Source: Cellulophaga sp. Hel_I_12 (lineage in GTDB: Bacteria > Bacteroidota > Bacteroidia > Flavobacteriales > Flavobacteriaceae). Taken from it: 64,000 bases of DNA. Positions within the stretch are counted from its first letter, which is position 1; each line of letters opens with the position of its first letter. Shown here piece by piece: positions 1 through 9,175 of the stretch. The stretch spans positions 186,001 through 250,000 of the forward strand of contig NZ_JUHB01000001.1 of assembly GCF_000799565.1 (NCBI RefSeq). Direction: 5' to 3'. Under the pieces are notes generated by a model. The model worked only from the letters and a program-made list of their open reading frames with translations. It ran no database searches and was not told the DNA's origin. The translations under genes and the position numbers were made by a program.

Positions 1-11
1 AAAAAAGTCAA

Positions 12-30
12 CCCTTAATCCCTACAAGGG
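12..30 (+). repeat. Short palindromic dispersed element, copy A
   Basis: The arms CCCTT and AAGGG enclose a core reading AATCCCTAC. It resembles the larger copy at 97-121 and the inverted copy at 61813-61838, so it belongs to the same dispersed family. Confidence 0.5.
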
Positions 31-96
31 AAGTAGATTACTTATTTTCACTAATTACTTATTTGTCTAGTTTGTAAGTATAATCAGTTAAAACAA

Positions 97-121
97 CCCC
101 CTTAGTCCTCCTTCCAAGGGG
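97..121 (+). repeat. Short palindromic dispersed element, copy B
   Basis: It begins CCCCCTTAGTCC and ends CCAAGGGG. By hand alignment about 22 of 25 positions match the reverse complement of the element at 61813-61838, on the other side of the polysaccharide locus. Such palindromes are common between flavobacterial genes. No gene is attached, so a non-autonomous or REP-like origin is inferred. Confidence 0.6.
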
Positions 122-466
122 CAATTAAAAAAGCAGTTGGTTTTAGAATGTAGAAGTTTACGTTCTCTAATTTTCATGATTACACTTTTCACATAAACCA
201 AATCCTCAAATCCAAACATCAACATATCTTCAAATCAATCATTGTTTCTTTAAAACAGTAGGTAGTTTTTAGAGGGTACAGGGTAGTAGTTTAATAAATT
301 TGCCAATTGTTATATTATTACATTAACCCCATTACTACATTAACTCCATTGTTACATTTTCACACTATTTCTATTGTTACATTAAATGCAGTAAAAGCAT
401 TAAAACTTTATATCGATTTTTATAGCCTTTCAAGGAGCTTTGCTGAAGTCTCCTTATAGTTCGAGC

Positions 467-474
467 TATCTTTG
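467..474 (+). promoter_or_regulatory. Probable -7 box of the OmpA-family gene
   Basis: TATCTTTG matches the Bacteroidota sigma-A -7 consensus TAnnTTTG exactly. A TTG at 440-442 is a possible -33 element, though the spacer is a few bases longer than ideal. Transcription would start near 479, which leaves a very short leader for the ATG at 489 and a more usual one for the in-frame ATG at 504. Confidence 0.45.
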
Positions 475-488
475 AAATCTCAAGTCTT

Positions 489-1679
489 ATGATGTTTAGA
501 ATTATGTACTTTAAAAGAATTACAGTTATTCCGTTTGCTTTTTTAATGAGTTTAAATATTGCTTACGCACAGGAACAAGAAGAACTTGTCTTAAGCTCAC
601 AAGATTCTATAATATCAAGTTCTTGGATCCTCGGCATAGGTACTAACATCGTTGATGATTCGGGTGATGCCTTTGATGCCTTGTTTGATGTAAAAGAAAC
701 CTGGCATGCTGTTCCCTATCCCTCAAGATTGAGTATTGGTAGGTATTTTAAAAGTGGTCTAGGTGTGGAAGCGATTGCTAGCTACAATACCTATAAGGCT
801 GGTAAAAGAGTGGATGGCCTTATTTTAAATGAAGATAAGACCTATTATGCGATGGATACTAGGCTCAGCTATGACTTAAATAAGTTAGTGGGTAAAACAG
901 GTTTTTTTGACCCTTATGTAGGCGTAGGTCTTGGATATACCCAAGCCAACGATCAAGGCAGAGGCACCTATAACGCTGTCATTGGCTTTAGAACTTGGTT
1001 TTCAGATCGTTTTGGTTTAGACTTTAATTCGTCTGGGAAATGGAGCATGACTACGGATGCTACCAATCACTTGCAACATGCTGTTGGTGTGGTCTATCAG
1101 TTGGCTATAGAAAAAGAGTTAAGCCCTAAGGGGAAAGAGAAATTAGCGCTATTAGAAGCTTTAGAAACCGAACAAAATAGAAGAAACGATTCCATTGCCC
1201 AAGCCCAAAGTGATCAACAAGCAAAACTATTAGCAGCACAGATTGCCCAAGAGCGAGAGCAAAAACGACTAGCTGAGGCAGCTCAAGAAAAACTAAGAAA
1301 TGAGCGTGATGCCTTCGAAAATGACATAAATGCCCTTGGAAATGTGTACTTTGACCTGAATTCTTCGTATTTGACCAGCGCTGCTAAACTTATTTTAACG
1401 AAATTAGTGCAATTATTAGAAGACAAGCCTCAAGTGAAATTACAAGTTTCGTCTTTTACGGATTCCAGAGGTGCTGAAAATTACAATAGATGGCTTTCAG
1501 AGCGGCGGGCGCAAAGAACCATAGACTATCTGGTTCAAAAAGGAATTGAAAGTGATCGACTTATACCCAACGCAGCGGGAGAGAACGGATTGTTGAATGA
1601 GTGTGACGACCATACCTATTGTACAGAAAGCAAGCATAAAATAAATAGGAGATCGGAATTTAAAGTCATTTTTGAATAA
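489..1679 (+). CDS. OmpA-family outer-membrane protein (beta-barrel plus peptidoglycan-binding domain)
   Basis: Predicted to anchor the outer membrane to peptidoglycan. The 396-residue protein has a signal peptide ending near AYAQ (residue 28), an N-terminal barrel-like region to about residue 215 with alternating aromatic/glycine strands, an Ala/Glu/Gln-rich coiled linker (about 215-285) and a C-terminal OmpA domain (about 286-396). That domain contains YFDLNSSYL, FTDSRGAENYN and LSERRAQ, whose Asp and Arg correspond to the diaminopimelate-binding residues of the family. Met6 (position 504) would give a shorter, more typical signal peptide and fits the promoter better. It is followed by MBOAT module 1 on the same strand after about 100 bases. 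Its link to the polysaccharide is positional only. Confidence 0.85.
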   Translation: MMFRIMYFKRITVIPFAFLMSLNIAYAQEQEELVLSSQDSIISSSWILGIGTNIVDDSGDAFDALFDVKETWHAVPYPSRLSIGRYFKSGLGVEAIASYNTYKAGKRVDGLILNEDKTYYAMDTRLSYDLNKLVGKTGFFDPYVGVGLGYTQANDQGRGTYNAVIGFRTWFSDRFGLDFNSSGKWSMTTDATNHLQHAVGVVYQLAIEKELSPKGKEKLALLEALETEQNRRNDSIAQAQSDQQAKLLAAQIAQEREQKRLAEAAQEKLRNERDAFENDINALGNVYFDLNSSYLTSAAKLILTKLVQLLEDKPQVKLQVSSFTDSRGAENYNRWLSERRAQRTIDYLVQKGIESDRLIPNAAGENGLLNECDDHTYCTESKHKINRRSEFKVIFE

Positions 1680-1780
1680 ATTTTTCTTATAAAAAAAACA
1701 GTCTTGATTGACTAAAAAATTTGATAAACTCCTGTTGCAGGGAGCTGAACTAAAAAGTAGATAACCAAACCAGCTATTTA

Positions 1781-3235
1781 ATGTTATTTAATTCCTTAGC
1801 TTTTGCCATTTTTTTACCGGTTGTATTCCTATTGTATTGGTATGTTTTTAAAAAGAGTTTAAAAGTACAGAATGGACTCGTTCTTATAGCGAGTTACTTT
1901 TTTTATGGACTTTGGGATTGGCGATTTCTGTTTTTAATTTTAGCAAGCACGCTTGTTGACTATTTTGTAGGCATCCAAATTGATAAAAATGCAGAAAAAC
2001 CTCAGTTTAAAAAATATTGGCTTTGGGTAAGCGTTTTTTTTAATCTCTCTTTATTAGGTTTTTTTAAATATTTTAATTTTTTTACCGATTCATTTATAGA
2101 TTTGTTTGAAATTTTAGGGTACTCGATTAAAAGTACCTGGACCCTTCAAATTATTTTACCCGTGGGTATTTCTTTTTATACTTTTCAGACGATGTCTTAT
2201 TCGCTTGATATCTATTACAAAAGAATAAAACCAACAAAAGACTTTCTATCCTTTGCCACCTTTGTTGCTTTCTTTCCACAGTTGGTGGCAGGACCTATTG
2301 AAAGGGCTTCTAATCTATTAGGTCAAATAACTCAAAAACGAATATTACATATTCCTCAAATCACTGCGGGTCTAAAACTTATTCTTTGGGGCTTATTTAA
2401 AAAAATGGTTATAGCCGATTCTCTGGCGCCTATCGTAGACGATATATTTGCTAATCATATGCACTACCCAGCATCTACCTTAGTTTTGGGGGTAACCTTG
2501 TTTAGTTTTCAAGTGTATGGCGATTTTAGTGGCTATTCTGATATCGCCATTGGTACCGCTAAATTGTTTGGGATTGAGTTGATGTCTAATTTTAAATTTC
2601 CTAATTTCTCTAGAAACGTTGCGGAATATTGGCAACGTTGGCATGTATCACTATCAACTTGGTTTAGACATTATGTCTATATTCCATTGGGAGGCTCAAG
2701 AGTTAGTAAAATAAAATCTATTCGCAATATTTGTATTATATTTTTGGTCAGTGGTTTTTGGCATGGTGCCAATTGGACCTTTATATTTTGGGGAGGCTTT
2801 CATGCCTTAGCATTTATTCCCGTATTTTTAATGGGTAGAAATACAGTATACAAGAATAGTGTTGTTGGCCAAAATAGTCTGTTGCCCTCTTTAACAGAAA
2901 TTTTTCAGGTACTCTTAACCTTCGGAATTGTTACTTTTTCAAGGATTTTCTTTAGGTCAGCTTCTATTACAGACGCCTTTAACTTTATTCACCGAATAGT
3001 AAGCGACTTTAGTTACGAAGCCTACCTGCATCCTATGGGATATAGAATGTTAGATTACTATATTCTGGTGCTTGTTTTTGTATTTTATGAATACCTTATA
3101 CGGAAAAACGAACGTAGTCCCTTTGCTTTTAAAAATAAATATGTGCGATTTTTTGTATATTCTTTAGTGGTACTTTCGATGTTATTGTTTTACGATGATG
3201 GCGTTGATAGATCCTTTATTTATTTTCAATTTTAA
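1781..3235 (+). CDS. MBOAT O-acyltransferase, AlgI/DltB type (module 1)
   Basis: Membrane-bound O-acyltransferase thought to pass an acyl group across the cytoplasmic membrane onto an extracytoplasmic polysaccharide. The 484-residue, strongly hydrophobic protein has the family marks: N-terminal MLFNSLAF, PVGISFYTFQTMSY, FFPQLVAGPIERA, and HGANW with the predicted catalytic His at residue 328. It ends in FIYFQF, a Tyr-containing tail shared by all five MBOAT proteins here. That tail resembles the C-terminal motif reported to carry the acyl group in the Dlt pathway (family knowledge, recalled). Its SGNH partner starts 45 bases downstream. Unlike modules 2-5 it lies on the plus strand. The acyl group is unknown; acetyl is the default guess. 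Confidence 0.9.
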   Translation: MLFNSLAFAIFLPVVFLLYWYVFKKSLKVQNGLVLIASYFFYGLWDWRFLFLILASTLVDYFVGIQIDKNAEKPQFKKYWLWVSVFFNLSLLGFFKYFNFFTDSFIDLFEILGYSIKSTWTLQIILPVGISFYTFQTMSYSLDIYYKRIKPTKDFLSFATFVAFFPQLVAGPIERASNLLGQITQKRILHIPQITAGLKLILWGLFKKMVIADSLAPIVDDIFANHMHYPASTLVLGVTLFSFQVYGDFSGYSDIAIGTAKLFGIELMSNFKFPNFSRNVAEYWQRWHVSLSTWFRHYVYIPLGGSRVSKIKSIRNICIIFLVSGFWHGANWTFIFWGGFHALAFIPVFLMGRNTVYKNSVVGQNSLLPSLTEIFQVLLTFGIVTFSRIFFRSASITDAFNFIHRIVSDFSYEAYLHPMGYRMLDYYILVLVFVFYEYLIRKNERSPFAFKNKYVRFFVYSLVVLSMLLFYDDGVDRSFIYFQF

Positions 3236-3280
3236 AAGCAGAAAAGAAACTGTTTACTAGTAAGAAAAGAAGATAGCGTT

Positions 3281-4249
3281 ATGAAAAAGTTAGTTTTTAA
3301 AATAAGCATATATACTATTCTTTTGCTCATAGCCCTAGAAATTTGGGTTCGGGTTTTTCATTTAGCAAAAGATACACCTAACAGATACCTTGATGAAAAC
3401 AAGGTAGAAAAATGGATGCCAAATCAAAACGGCTATGCCGTTACCGGAAATAGAAGACAAAATTTTTCAGCCTATCATATTAATGCATCTGGGTATAATT
3501 CGTACCGAGAATTTAACCCTAGCCGAGAGGGTTTTGAGCTTGCTTTGGTAGGGGATTCTTTTATTGAAGGGTTTCATCAGAATTATTACCAGTCTATTGG
3601 AAAAAAAATTGAAAACAAAATACCCGGTATCGAAGTTTATGAATATGGCTACGCAGGCTACGACATGGCTGATCAGTTACATCTAATTCATCAATATCGC
3701 GATCAATTTAAGTTGATAGACCTTGTGGTATTAGGACTTAAATACAACAATGATTTAACTAGACCTATTTATGAGGTTGAGGGCTATCGCTTAGCGTTAG
3801 AATCACCATTAAACAATTTAATTAAAAAAAGTAAATTATTGGTGTATGGGAAAAGCATTGGTGTATTTTCTCCTATTCAAGATTTCATCAATACGACTCG
3901 AAATTTAATGGTAAATCCTGTGCCACCAATAAAATCTAGTACTCCTGATACTTCTAGTGTGCAGGCGAAGGACGAGGAATTACTTAAAAGAAACATTGAA
4001 AATCTAGAATCACTTATGAGTTTATATGGCTTTGATAAGGAGAAATTTTATTTTTTAATTGATGAAACAGTGACGCCTACTCGTTTTATCCAGTATTTAA
4101 ATGATAACAGGCTAAAGTACATTACTATTGGTGAGGAATTAAAAAGTTCGGCAAAAAATACCACGCTTATTTATGACCATCATTGGAACAATAATGGTCG
4201 AGAAATCGTGGCTCAAAAAATAGCCAAACTCTTAAAGAATAGGCGATAG
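3281..4249 (+). CDS. SGNH/AlgX-like extracytoplasmic partner of MBOAT module 1
   Basis: Probable membrane-anchored acyl-transfer partner acting on the outer face of the cytoplasmic membrane, like AlgJ/AlgX beside AlgI. One N-terminal hydrophobic segment (about residues 5-25) precedes a soluble domain of 322 residues in total. The SGNH nucleophile motif is LVGDSFIEGF (Ser93). The distal motif YDHHWNNNG supplies the Asp-x-His dyad typical of AlgX-like proteins. It directly follows the MBOAT gene and is probably co-transcribed. Of the five partners, only this one and the module 4 partner have the AlgX-like GxSF form, and only this one retains all acidic residues. Confidence 0.8.
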   Translation: MKKLVFKISIYTILLLIALEIWVRVFHLAKDTPNRYLDENKVEKWMPNQNGYAVTGNRRQNFSAYHINASGYNSYREFNPSREGFELALVGDSFIEGFHQNYYQSIGKKIENKIPGIEVYEYGYAGYDMADQLHLIHQYRDQFKLIDLVVLGLKYNNDLTRPIYEVEGYRLALESPLNNLIKKSKLLVYGKSIGVFSPIQDFINTTRNLMVNPVPPIKSSTPDTSSVQAKDEELLKRNIENLESLMSLYGFDKEKFYFLIDETVTPTRFIQYLNDNRLKYITIGEELKSSAKNTTLIYDHHWNNNGREIVAQKIAKLLKNRR

Positions 4250-4358
4250 TAGTCAATTGGGGCTTTGCTTGCCATTCCCTATTTTATAGCACATGCAGTT
4301 TTTAGTTAGACACATGGTTTATATGGCACCTTCACTAAACAGACCACAGTGGGGTATA

Positions 4359-5513
4359 TTAGGGTTTGGTGAGGCGCAGTCTTTGTTGTTTTTTGTTGCC
4401 TTGGATTAGAAACTCATTTAGGCTTAGCTGATAAATTTTTACCTCACTACTTTTTTCTAAAGCAGTGTATAAAAAATCATATGTATATCTTTTTAAATAC
4501 TTAAAGGCTACATCGTGTATATTAATTTCAATGGATTTTTTGTGGACTGTGGTATGGTTTCTATTGTCTATAGTCCCTAGATCAATTGGGGATACGGTAT
4601 CTTTTTCTCTGTGAAATTTGCGCCTTAGTTCGGGTAGTATTTCGTTCAATTTTTTGGCTTTTAAATACTCTTTAAGTTGTATTTTTTTTGCTTCCAACAT
4701 ACCTAAAAATCTTGTGGCAGCATGGCTTTTTGAAAACATAATATGATGTTGAAACCTATAGATGGCATTGCTCCAACGACGTTTGTAATCCATACCTCCA
4801 ACGCCCATTTCAAATAAAAGGTACTTATTATTTGCACACCATTCTACTTGTTTGTAAATCTCAATATGGCCTAACCCAAATTTAGAGTAATCAATATCGT
4901 AGGAAGACATGGCACTAAATAAAATTTTATCAAAATGATAATTTAACGAAATTTCTATAGGCTCGTTTTCGTTATAGATGACGAATAAGGATGCTTGTTT
5001 GTTGTTTATTTTAGCAAAGCTTGTTTTTTTATAGCTCAGCCACTGGGCGATGTCTTTGTGTTTTTCATTGCGTTCTGCAAACCTATTCTGGATCATTCGC
5101 TCTAAAGCATCCATAAGAAAATGGTATTTTTCTTCAGAAATTTCTCCATAATACAGGGCATAATTGATGTTAAAACTAGCTTCTAAACGATTTACAAACC
5201 GTCGGATAATACTTCGGTACTTGTATTTAAATTGGTTCTCAAGATAGCTGTCAATTGTGCTTTCTGAATTTAAATGTATGGCATAACCCCAATTCTCTTG
5301 TGGTATGATTTGGTGCTCTATTTTCGCATCAGTGGTTTGCAGCTTAAAGTAAGAGGGGACTAATGACATGGAATAGACCAACTTAGGGTCTGCTGTGTAC
5401 GAGTTTCTAAGGCTTACTTCTCTTCCATAATAGTCAATATCAGTAAAAAAATCAGGCAATGCTTCCCCTTTTATAAGATGCGTGTTAAACACTATATGTT
5501 GTTTTGATGCCAT
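4359..5513 (-). CDS. GNAT-fold acyltransferase of the tandem array, member 6 (CelD/BcsL-like)
   Basis: The last gene of a six-gene paralogous array. The GNAT core of the BioF2/CelD type (Acetyltransf_6-like) spans about residues 90-260: basic segment RRFVNRLEASFNI, YYGEI (121-125), KQASLFVIY, SYDIDYSKFGLG (204-215), VEWC and YKRRW. A further region (about 315-384) containing YDFLY and IQGNKK is shared with most array members and is not one I recognise. There is no signal peptide, so it should be cytoplasmic, acting on lipid-linked or nucleotide sugars. Its N-terminal motif is divergent (VPSYFKL in place of IPDYLSL). It converges with module 1 across about 110 bases. The acyl donor and acceptor are unknown. 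Confidence 0.75.
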   Translation of the reverse strand: MASKQHIVFNTHLIKGEALPDFFTDIDYYGREVSLRNSYTADPKLVYSMSLVPSYFKLQTTDAKIEHQIIPQENWGYAIHLNSESTIDSYLENQFKYKYRSIIRRFVNRLEASFNINYALYYGEISEEKYHFLMDALERMIQNRFAERNEKHKDIAQWLSYKKTSFAKINNKQASLFVIYNENEPIEISLNYHFDKILFSAMSSYDIDYSKFGLGHIEIYKQVEWCANNKYLLFEMGVGGMDYKRRWSNAIYRFQHHIMFSKSHAATRFLGMLEAKKIQLKEYLKAKKLNEILPELRRKFHREKDTVSPIDLGTIDNRNHTTVHKKSIEINIHDVAFKYLKRYTYDFLYTALEKSSEVKIYQLSLNEFLIQGNKKQQRLRLTKP

Positions 5514-5533
5514 GAAGCTTGGGATTCTTATTT

Positions 5534-6736
5534 TTAATTAGATACTACTAGTTGCTGAATGTTTTTCTTTCCTTTTATAATAAACGTATTTTCGGAGGTC
5601 CTATTTTGATACACCTGACAATTTTTTTTTAGCTCAAAATTTTTATGAAGAAATGCATTTACATAAAAAATAAGGTGGGTATAAGGAGCTACATCATAAG
5701 GTATTTTTACTAGGTCTGAGGCATTGTTGATCACATGCCCTTCCAGTACCGTATAGGTAGGTTTTTCGCTTTCTTTAGGCTGTCTTATTCTATACAGCGC
5801 TTTACGCATTTGACCATATAAAATATGAAACTTTATTTTTTTTAGGGAAGCAATGAGTTGGTGCCTAAGTAGGGTTTGTGCTACTTCTGCTTGGGCTTTT
5901 AGCTTCGCCAAGGGATTCTTTACATGATAAATAATGTGTTTTTCATAGGTGTAGGTCGTATTAATCCATTGCCTCTTATGAAAAAAATCACCCCTTCCCA
6001 TATCAAATAAGTGCAGCTTATTATCGTAACACCAACGCAAATGTTTTATGGTATTTAAGTGGCCCAAATTAAACATGCCATAGTCAATATCAAAACAGCT
6101 ATTAAAATGGAGCAGCGTTTTTCCATTTAAAAAATTTAGGGTAATATTTATGGGTTTTAGCACATCGTAAATAACATAAATGGCAGCCCTTTTCTCTAAC
6201 ACCATGGTAAACATAATGTCTTGGTAATAGTCTAAATAGGGCAATTCAAAATTATTTTCATTTTTTTGACGAAACCTAAGGGCTGTCATTTGTTTTAAAA
6301 TCGTGAACAAGCGGTCGTACTCGGTTTTGTCGATAGCCCCGTAATACATGGTATAGGTGGGCTCCAGACAAAGGTCTAAACGGTTTTGATGTCTTCTGAG
6401 CTTTGAGCTTCGGGCTTTACCCACTTGGTGTAAAATATAGTCGTCAGCAGAAGTATGTGTTCTTAAATCGGCCAAATAGCCCGGGTATAAAGGCGCTGTC
6501 AATTGTTTTAAAGCAAGCTGATCCTTTGGCAGGGATAGGCTTAAATAGTTTGGAAAGTCATAGATGGTTGTAAGGCTAAAGTCGGCCGTTTTTACCAAAG
6601 CTTCTTGCTGTTCGTATAGGACGGTATTCAGGTATTCATTTTTTACTTTTTGTATAAAAAACGGAAAAGACTGTTCCTTAAAAAAAAGATCAAGGAAAAA
6701 AGAAAAGCGTCGTGGTGTTCTTGTGGTCTTAGCCAT
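5534..6736 (-). CDS. GNAT-fold acyltransferase of the tandem array, member 5
   Basis: A 400-residue paralogue, 20 bases upstream of member 6 in the same direction. It shows the array signature in order: FPNYLSLSL (about 61-69), YPGYLADL, the basic segment SKLRRHQNRLDLC (111-123), YYGAI (131-135), AAIYVIY, CFDIDYGMFNLG (214-225), LRWC, FDMGRGD and HKRQW. The shared C-terminal region ends with FIIKGKKNIQQL. The position after DYG is Met rather than the usual Ala-Lys or Ser-Lys. It probably acylates a polysaccharide precursor, but its specificity cannot be read from the sequence. Substrate-pocket differences between members suggest different jobs rather than redundancy. Confidence 0.75.
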   Translation of the reverse strand: MAKTTRTPRRFSFFLDLFFKEQSFPFFIQKVKNEYLNTVLYEQQEALVKTADFSLTTIYDFPNYLSLSLPKDQLALKQLTAPLYPGYLADLRTHTSADDYILHQVGKARSSKLRRHQNRLDLCLEPTYTMYYGAIDKTEYDRLFTILKQMTALRFRQKNENNFELPYLDYYQDIMFTMVLEKRAAIYVIYDVLKPINITLNFLNGKTLLHFNSCFDIDYGMFNLGHLNTIKHLRWCYDNKLHLFDMGRGDFFHKRQWINTTYTYEKHIIYHVKNPLAKLKAQAEVAQTLLRHQLIASLKKIKFHILYGQMRKALYRIRQPKESEKPTYTVLEGHVINNASDLVKIPYDVAPYTHLIFYVNAFLHKNFELKKNCQVYQNRTSENTFIIKGKKNIQQLVVSN

Positions 6737-6774
6737 ATTGTAAAGTACCTGTATCTTAGTTTTTATAAAATTTA

Positions 6775-7947
6775 CTATTTTCTCGTTTTTACTATGAAGG
6801 CATAGGATGTTTTTTTGCCTATCACCTGATAATGGTCTTGGGTTTCTTTTGCTTCAAATATGCTAATTTCATCTAAAGATTGCTGTGAGTTAAATAAAAA
6901 GTCGAATATTATTTTTTTTAAATGCTCATATTTTACTCCCTGCATAAGCTTAATTTCAATCCCTGTTGATGGCTCAAAAGGCAAGGCATCGATCACCAAT
7001 AGCTCTTGTTCCTTTTTGTTTTGAGCACTTAGCGTATACCAGAATTGTTTTAAACTTTTATAATAAAGGTCTGCATTAATTTTCTTTAAGCCGTAATAGC
7101 CTAGGTATAGCATTTGGGTTTTAAGCTTCACATAGTTCGCATAAAGGCGAGCCATACTATTTTTATGGTTGTAAATAATATGATTGTAATAGTCAAAGCT
7201 TTGCGTCATCCAGTTTTTTTTGTAATAGTCGTAGCCCTTTAAAAGATCATAGCTCAGCATGTTATGTTCAATGCACCACCCTATATTCTTCATCATATCA
7301 ATACTGCCCAAGTGAAATTTCGCGTAGTCAATATCGTAAGCACTCATCATATAAAAGCCAAGGTTTTCTTTGATCATATTAATGCGTATGCTTATGGGCT
7401 CATGATGATGGTAAATTACATAGAGTGCAGCTTCTTTGTTTCGTAGTTGCGCATAGATTTTCGCTTCAAAATCGGCTAAATGTTGTAATTCATAATTTAC
7501 TTCTTTTTTTTGAGCAAACCTTTTTACTAATAATTTGTTTAAGGCCTTGAATAGGGTATGGTATTCTTCTTTAGGAATACTTCCCCAATAGCACTCGTAC
7601 CGAATGTTAAAACAAGTTTCTAACCTCTTGGTGTACCGTCTTAAGTTAGACCTGCTTTTTGCACTAAAATTAGCCGCTAAGTACTTTTCTAGGGTTGAGT
7701 ATTGTTCTACCTGAATGCTATGCCCTTTTAAGGTGTTTACTTTCAGCCATGTATAGTCTTTGTTTGTGGATGGCTCTAGGCTTAAATAGTCGGGTATATC
7801 TTTTATGATAATAACATCTGCAGCATTTATAAAGGGTTTAGCGCTAAAAATTACTTGCTTTTTATAGCGAATACGCTGATACCATGGAGAGAAATCAAAA
7901 TTCTCGAATAGGGCTTTTAAAAATAGAATAGGCTGTAATTTCTCCAT
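6775..7947 (-). CDS. GNAT-fold acyltransferase of the tandem array, member 4
   Basis: A 390-residue paralogue. Visible signature: IKDIPDYLSLEPS near residue 50-60, KSRSNLRRYTKRLETCFNI, YWGSI, AALYVIYHHHEPISI, AYDIDYAKFHLG, IGWC, LLKGYDYYKKNW, then the C-terminal module with FDFLF and QVIGKK. Trp replaces the second Tyr of the YYG motif. The gene begins 5 bases after the stop of the upstream member, so translation is probably coupled. The motif KGYDYYKKNW is shared in form with member 3 (LLKGTYDYK), suggesting these two are the closest pair. No membrane segment is seen. Confidence 0.75.
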   Translation of the reverse strand: MEKLQPILFLKALFENFDFSPWYQRIRYKKQVIFSAKPFINAADVIIIKDIPDYLSLEPSTNKDYTWLKVNTLKGHSIQVEQYSTLEKYLAANFSAKSRSNLRRYTKRLETCFNIRYECYWGSIPKEEYHTLFKALNKLLVKRFAQKKEVNYELQHLADFEAKIYAQLRNKEAALYVIYHHHEPISIRINMIKENLGFYMMSAYDIDYAKFHLGSIDMMKNIGWCIEHNMLSYDLLKGYDYYKKNWMTQSFDYYNHIIYNHKNSMARLYANYVKLKTQMLYLGYYGLKKINADLYYKSLKQFWYTLSAQNKKEQELLVIDALPFEPSTGIEIKLMQGVKYEHLKKIIFDFLFNSQQSLDEISIFEAKETQDHYQVIGKKTSYAFIVKTRK

Positions 7948-7952
7948 GGGGT

Positions 7953-9140
7953 TTAGGCCGTTATCGTGAAATTAATTTTTTGAATGCTGCTTTTTCCTTT
8001 GATGGCAAAGGCGTTTTTAGCCTCTGAAAGCTCAAATACTTCAAGATCATGACTACCATCTTTACTGGTATATAAAAAATCGTAAATAGGCCGCCTTAGA
8101 AAGTCAAAGTCTTCTGCTCTCCAATCAATTTTACGCGCAATTCTTAAGCTTTCAAAGGTTATGTTTTGTTCTGTTTCCCAGCTCAGCTTGGCTTTTTGTT
8201 GCTCCTGCTTTTTCTGTTCTTTATGGTGTAGGTATCGATGGTAGGCGGTATGTACATGAAGCCTCTTGAGTCCTTTCACCAAGGTATAAAAAGCTTGATT
8301 TTTAAAGCTATAGTATAAGGCCGTGAACCTTGCCACGAAAGAGCTAGCGTCATATATTAGGTATTTATTAAAAAAATAAATATGGTCTGTGATTTTGCTT
8401 TTGTAATCATAGGTTCCTTTTAAAAGATCATAAATTTCTATTTGGTTTTGGTAGCACCACTCTAATTGAAAAAAAAGATCAGTAAAACCCAAATAAAATT
8501 TGGCGTAATCCGCATCAAAGGTTCTCACATACCCATACATCACTTTGCCTAATACAGGGTTTAAAGCAATACTAATGGGTTTATCTTCATCATAAATAAC
8601 AAAGAGGCATGCTTTTTTAGCATTAATAAGGGCAAAGCTATTTTGTTCATAGCGATCCCAAACGGACAAATCGTGATGATTTTTACCTATAAGGTCAAAA
8701 CGTTTTTTTATAAGTTTTGGAAAAATAGCAAACAAGCGATTGTATTCTTCTTTGGTAATGGCTCCATAATATACTTTGTATGAAATATTAAAACATGTTT
8801 CTAACCTTTTTTTGTACGTTCTGAATTGTGCTCTTTTTTTAGGACTAAAATTGTTTTTTAAATAACTAGCTAGATTACCATACTTATTTAAAGTAATCAT
8901 GGACCCCGTATAGGTGTTTAATTTTTTTATTTTAGTTTTTTTGTAGTTCGAGTGCCATTTTACATTAAGGTAATCAGGAATATCAAAAACTAGTTGAACC
9001 TTTTGTGTATCTGGTTTTACGGGTACTTCTAGGCTGCCATAAAGCTGAGTATCTGTACTTTTATTTTTTAATTCCTTAAAATATAAAGCAAACTCTTCCG
9101 GTTTTAAAATAAGATCTAAAAAGTCTATATAGTTTGGCAT
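7953..9140 (-). CDS. GNAT-fold acyltransferase of the tandem array, member 3
   Basis: A 395-residue paralogue. Motifs: VFDIPDYLNVKW, SPKKRAQFRTYKKRLETCF, YYGAI, ACLFVIYDEDKPISIAL, TFDADYAKFYLG (Ala in place of Ile in the DIDY core) and LEWC. The usual YK..W segment has become YDYKSKITDHIYF, so the conserved Trp is missing. A Lys/Gln-rich linker (HHKEQKKQEQQKAK) joins the core to the C-terminal module, which holds YDFLYTSKDG and FAIKGKSSIQK. The lost Trp and Ile make this the most divergent catalytic core of the full-length members, and it could have altered activity. Confidence 0.72.
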   Translation of the reverse strand: MPNYIDFLDLILKPEEFALYFKELKNKSTDTQLYGSLEVPVKPDTQKVQLVFDIPDYLNVKWHSNYKKTKIKKLNTYTGSMITLNKYGNLASYLKNNFSPKKRAQFRTYKKRLETCFNISYKVYYGAITKEEYNRLFAIFPKLIKKRFDLIGKNHHDLSVWDRYEQNSFALINAKKACLFVIYDEDKPISIALNPVLGKVMYGYVRTFDADYAKFYLGFTDLFFQLEWCYQNQIEIYDLLKGTYDYKSKITDHIYFFNKYLIYDASSFVARFTALYYSFKNQAFYTLVKGLKRLHVHTAYHRYLHHKEQKKQEQQKAKLSWETEQNITFESLRIARKIDWRAEDFDFLRRPIYDFLYTSKDGSHDLEVFELSEAKNAFAIKGKSSIQKINFTITA

Positions 9141-9175
9141 GTATGCTAAGTTCTTCGGGTTGTGACCATGGGTAT

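Larger units (their letters stand above)
1..488. other. Non-coding left end rich in short dispersed repeats
   Basis: No credible gene is seen. The stretch holds two copies of a small palindromic element (CCCTT...AAGGG and CCCCCTTA...AAGGGG), one copy of the word AAATCCTCAAATCC, and an imperfect 17-base tandem beginning ACATTAAC at 320-353. The palindrome and the AAATCCTC word recur in inverted orientation beyond the far end of the polysaccharide locus near 61.6-61.8 kb. The last 30 bases carry a probable promoter. Confidence 0.6.

Noticed and set aside
7264..7446. Open frames of 60-90 codons antisense to the GNAT, MBOAT and dehydrogenase genes
   Set aside because: They lie wholly within strong coding regions of the opposite strand, show no family motifs, and mirror the codon structure of the real genes.
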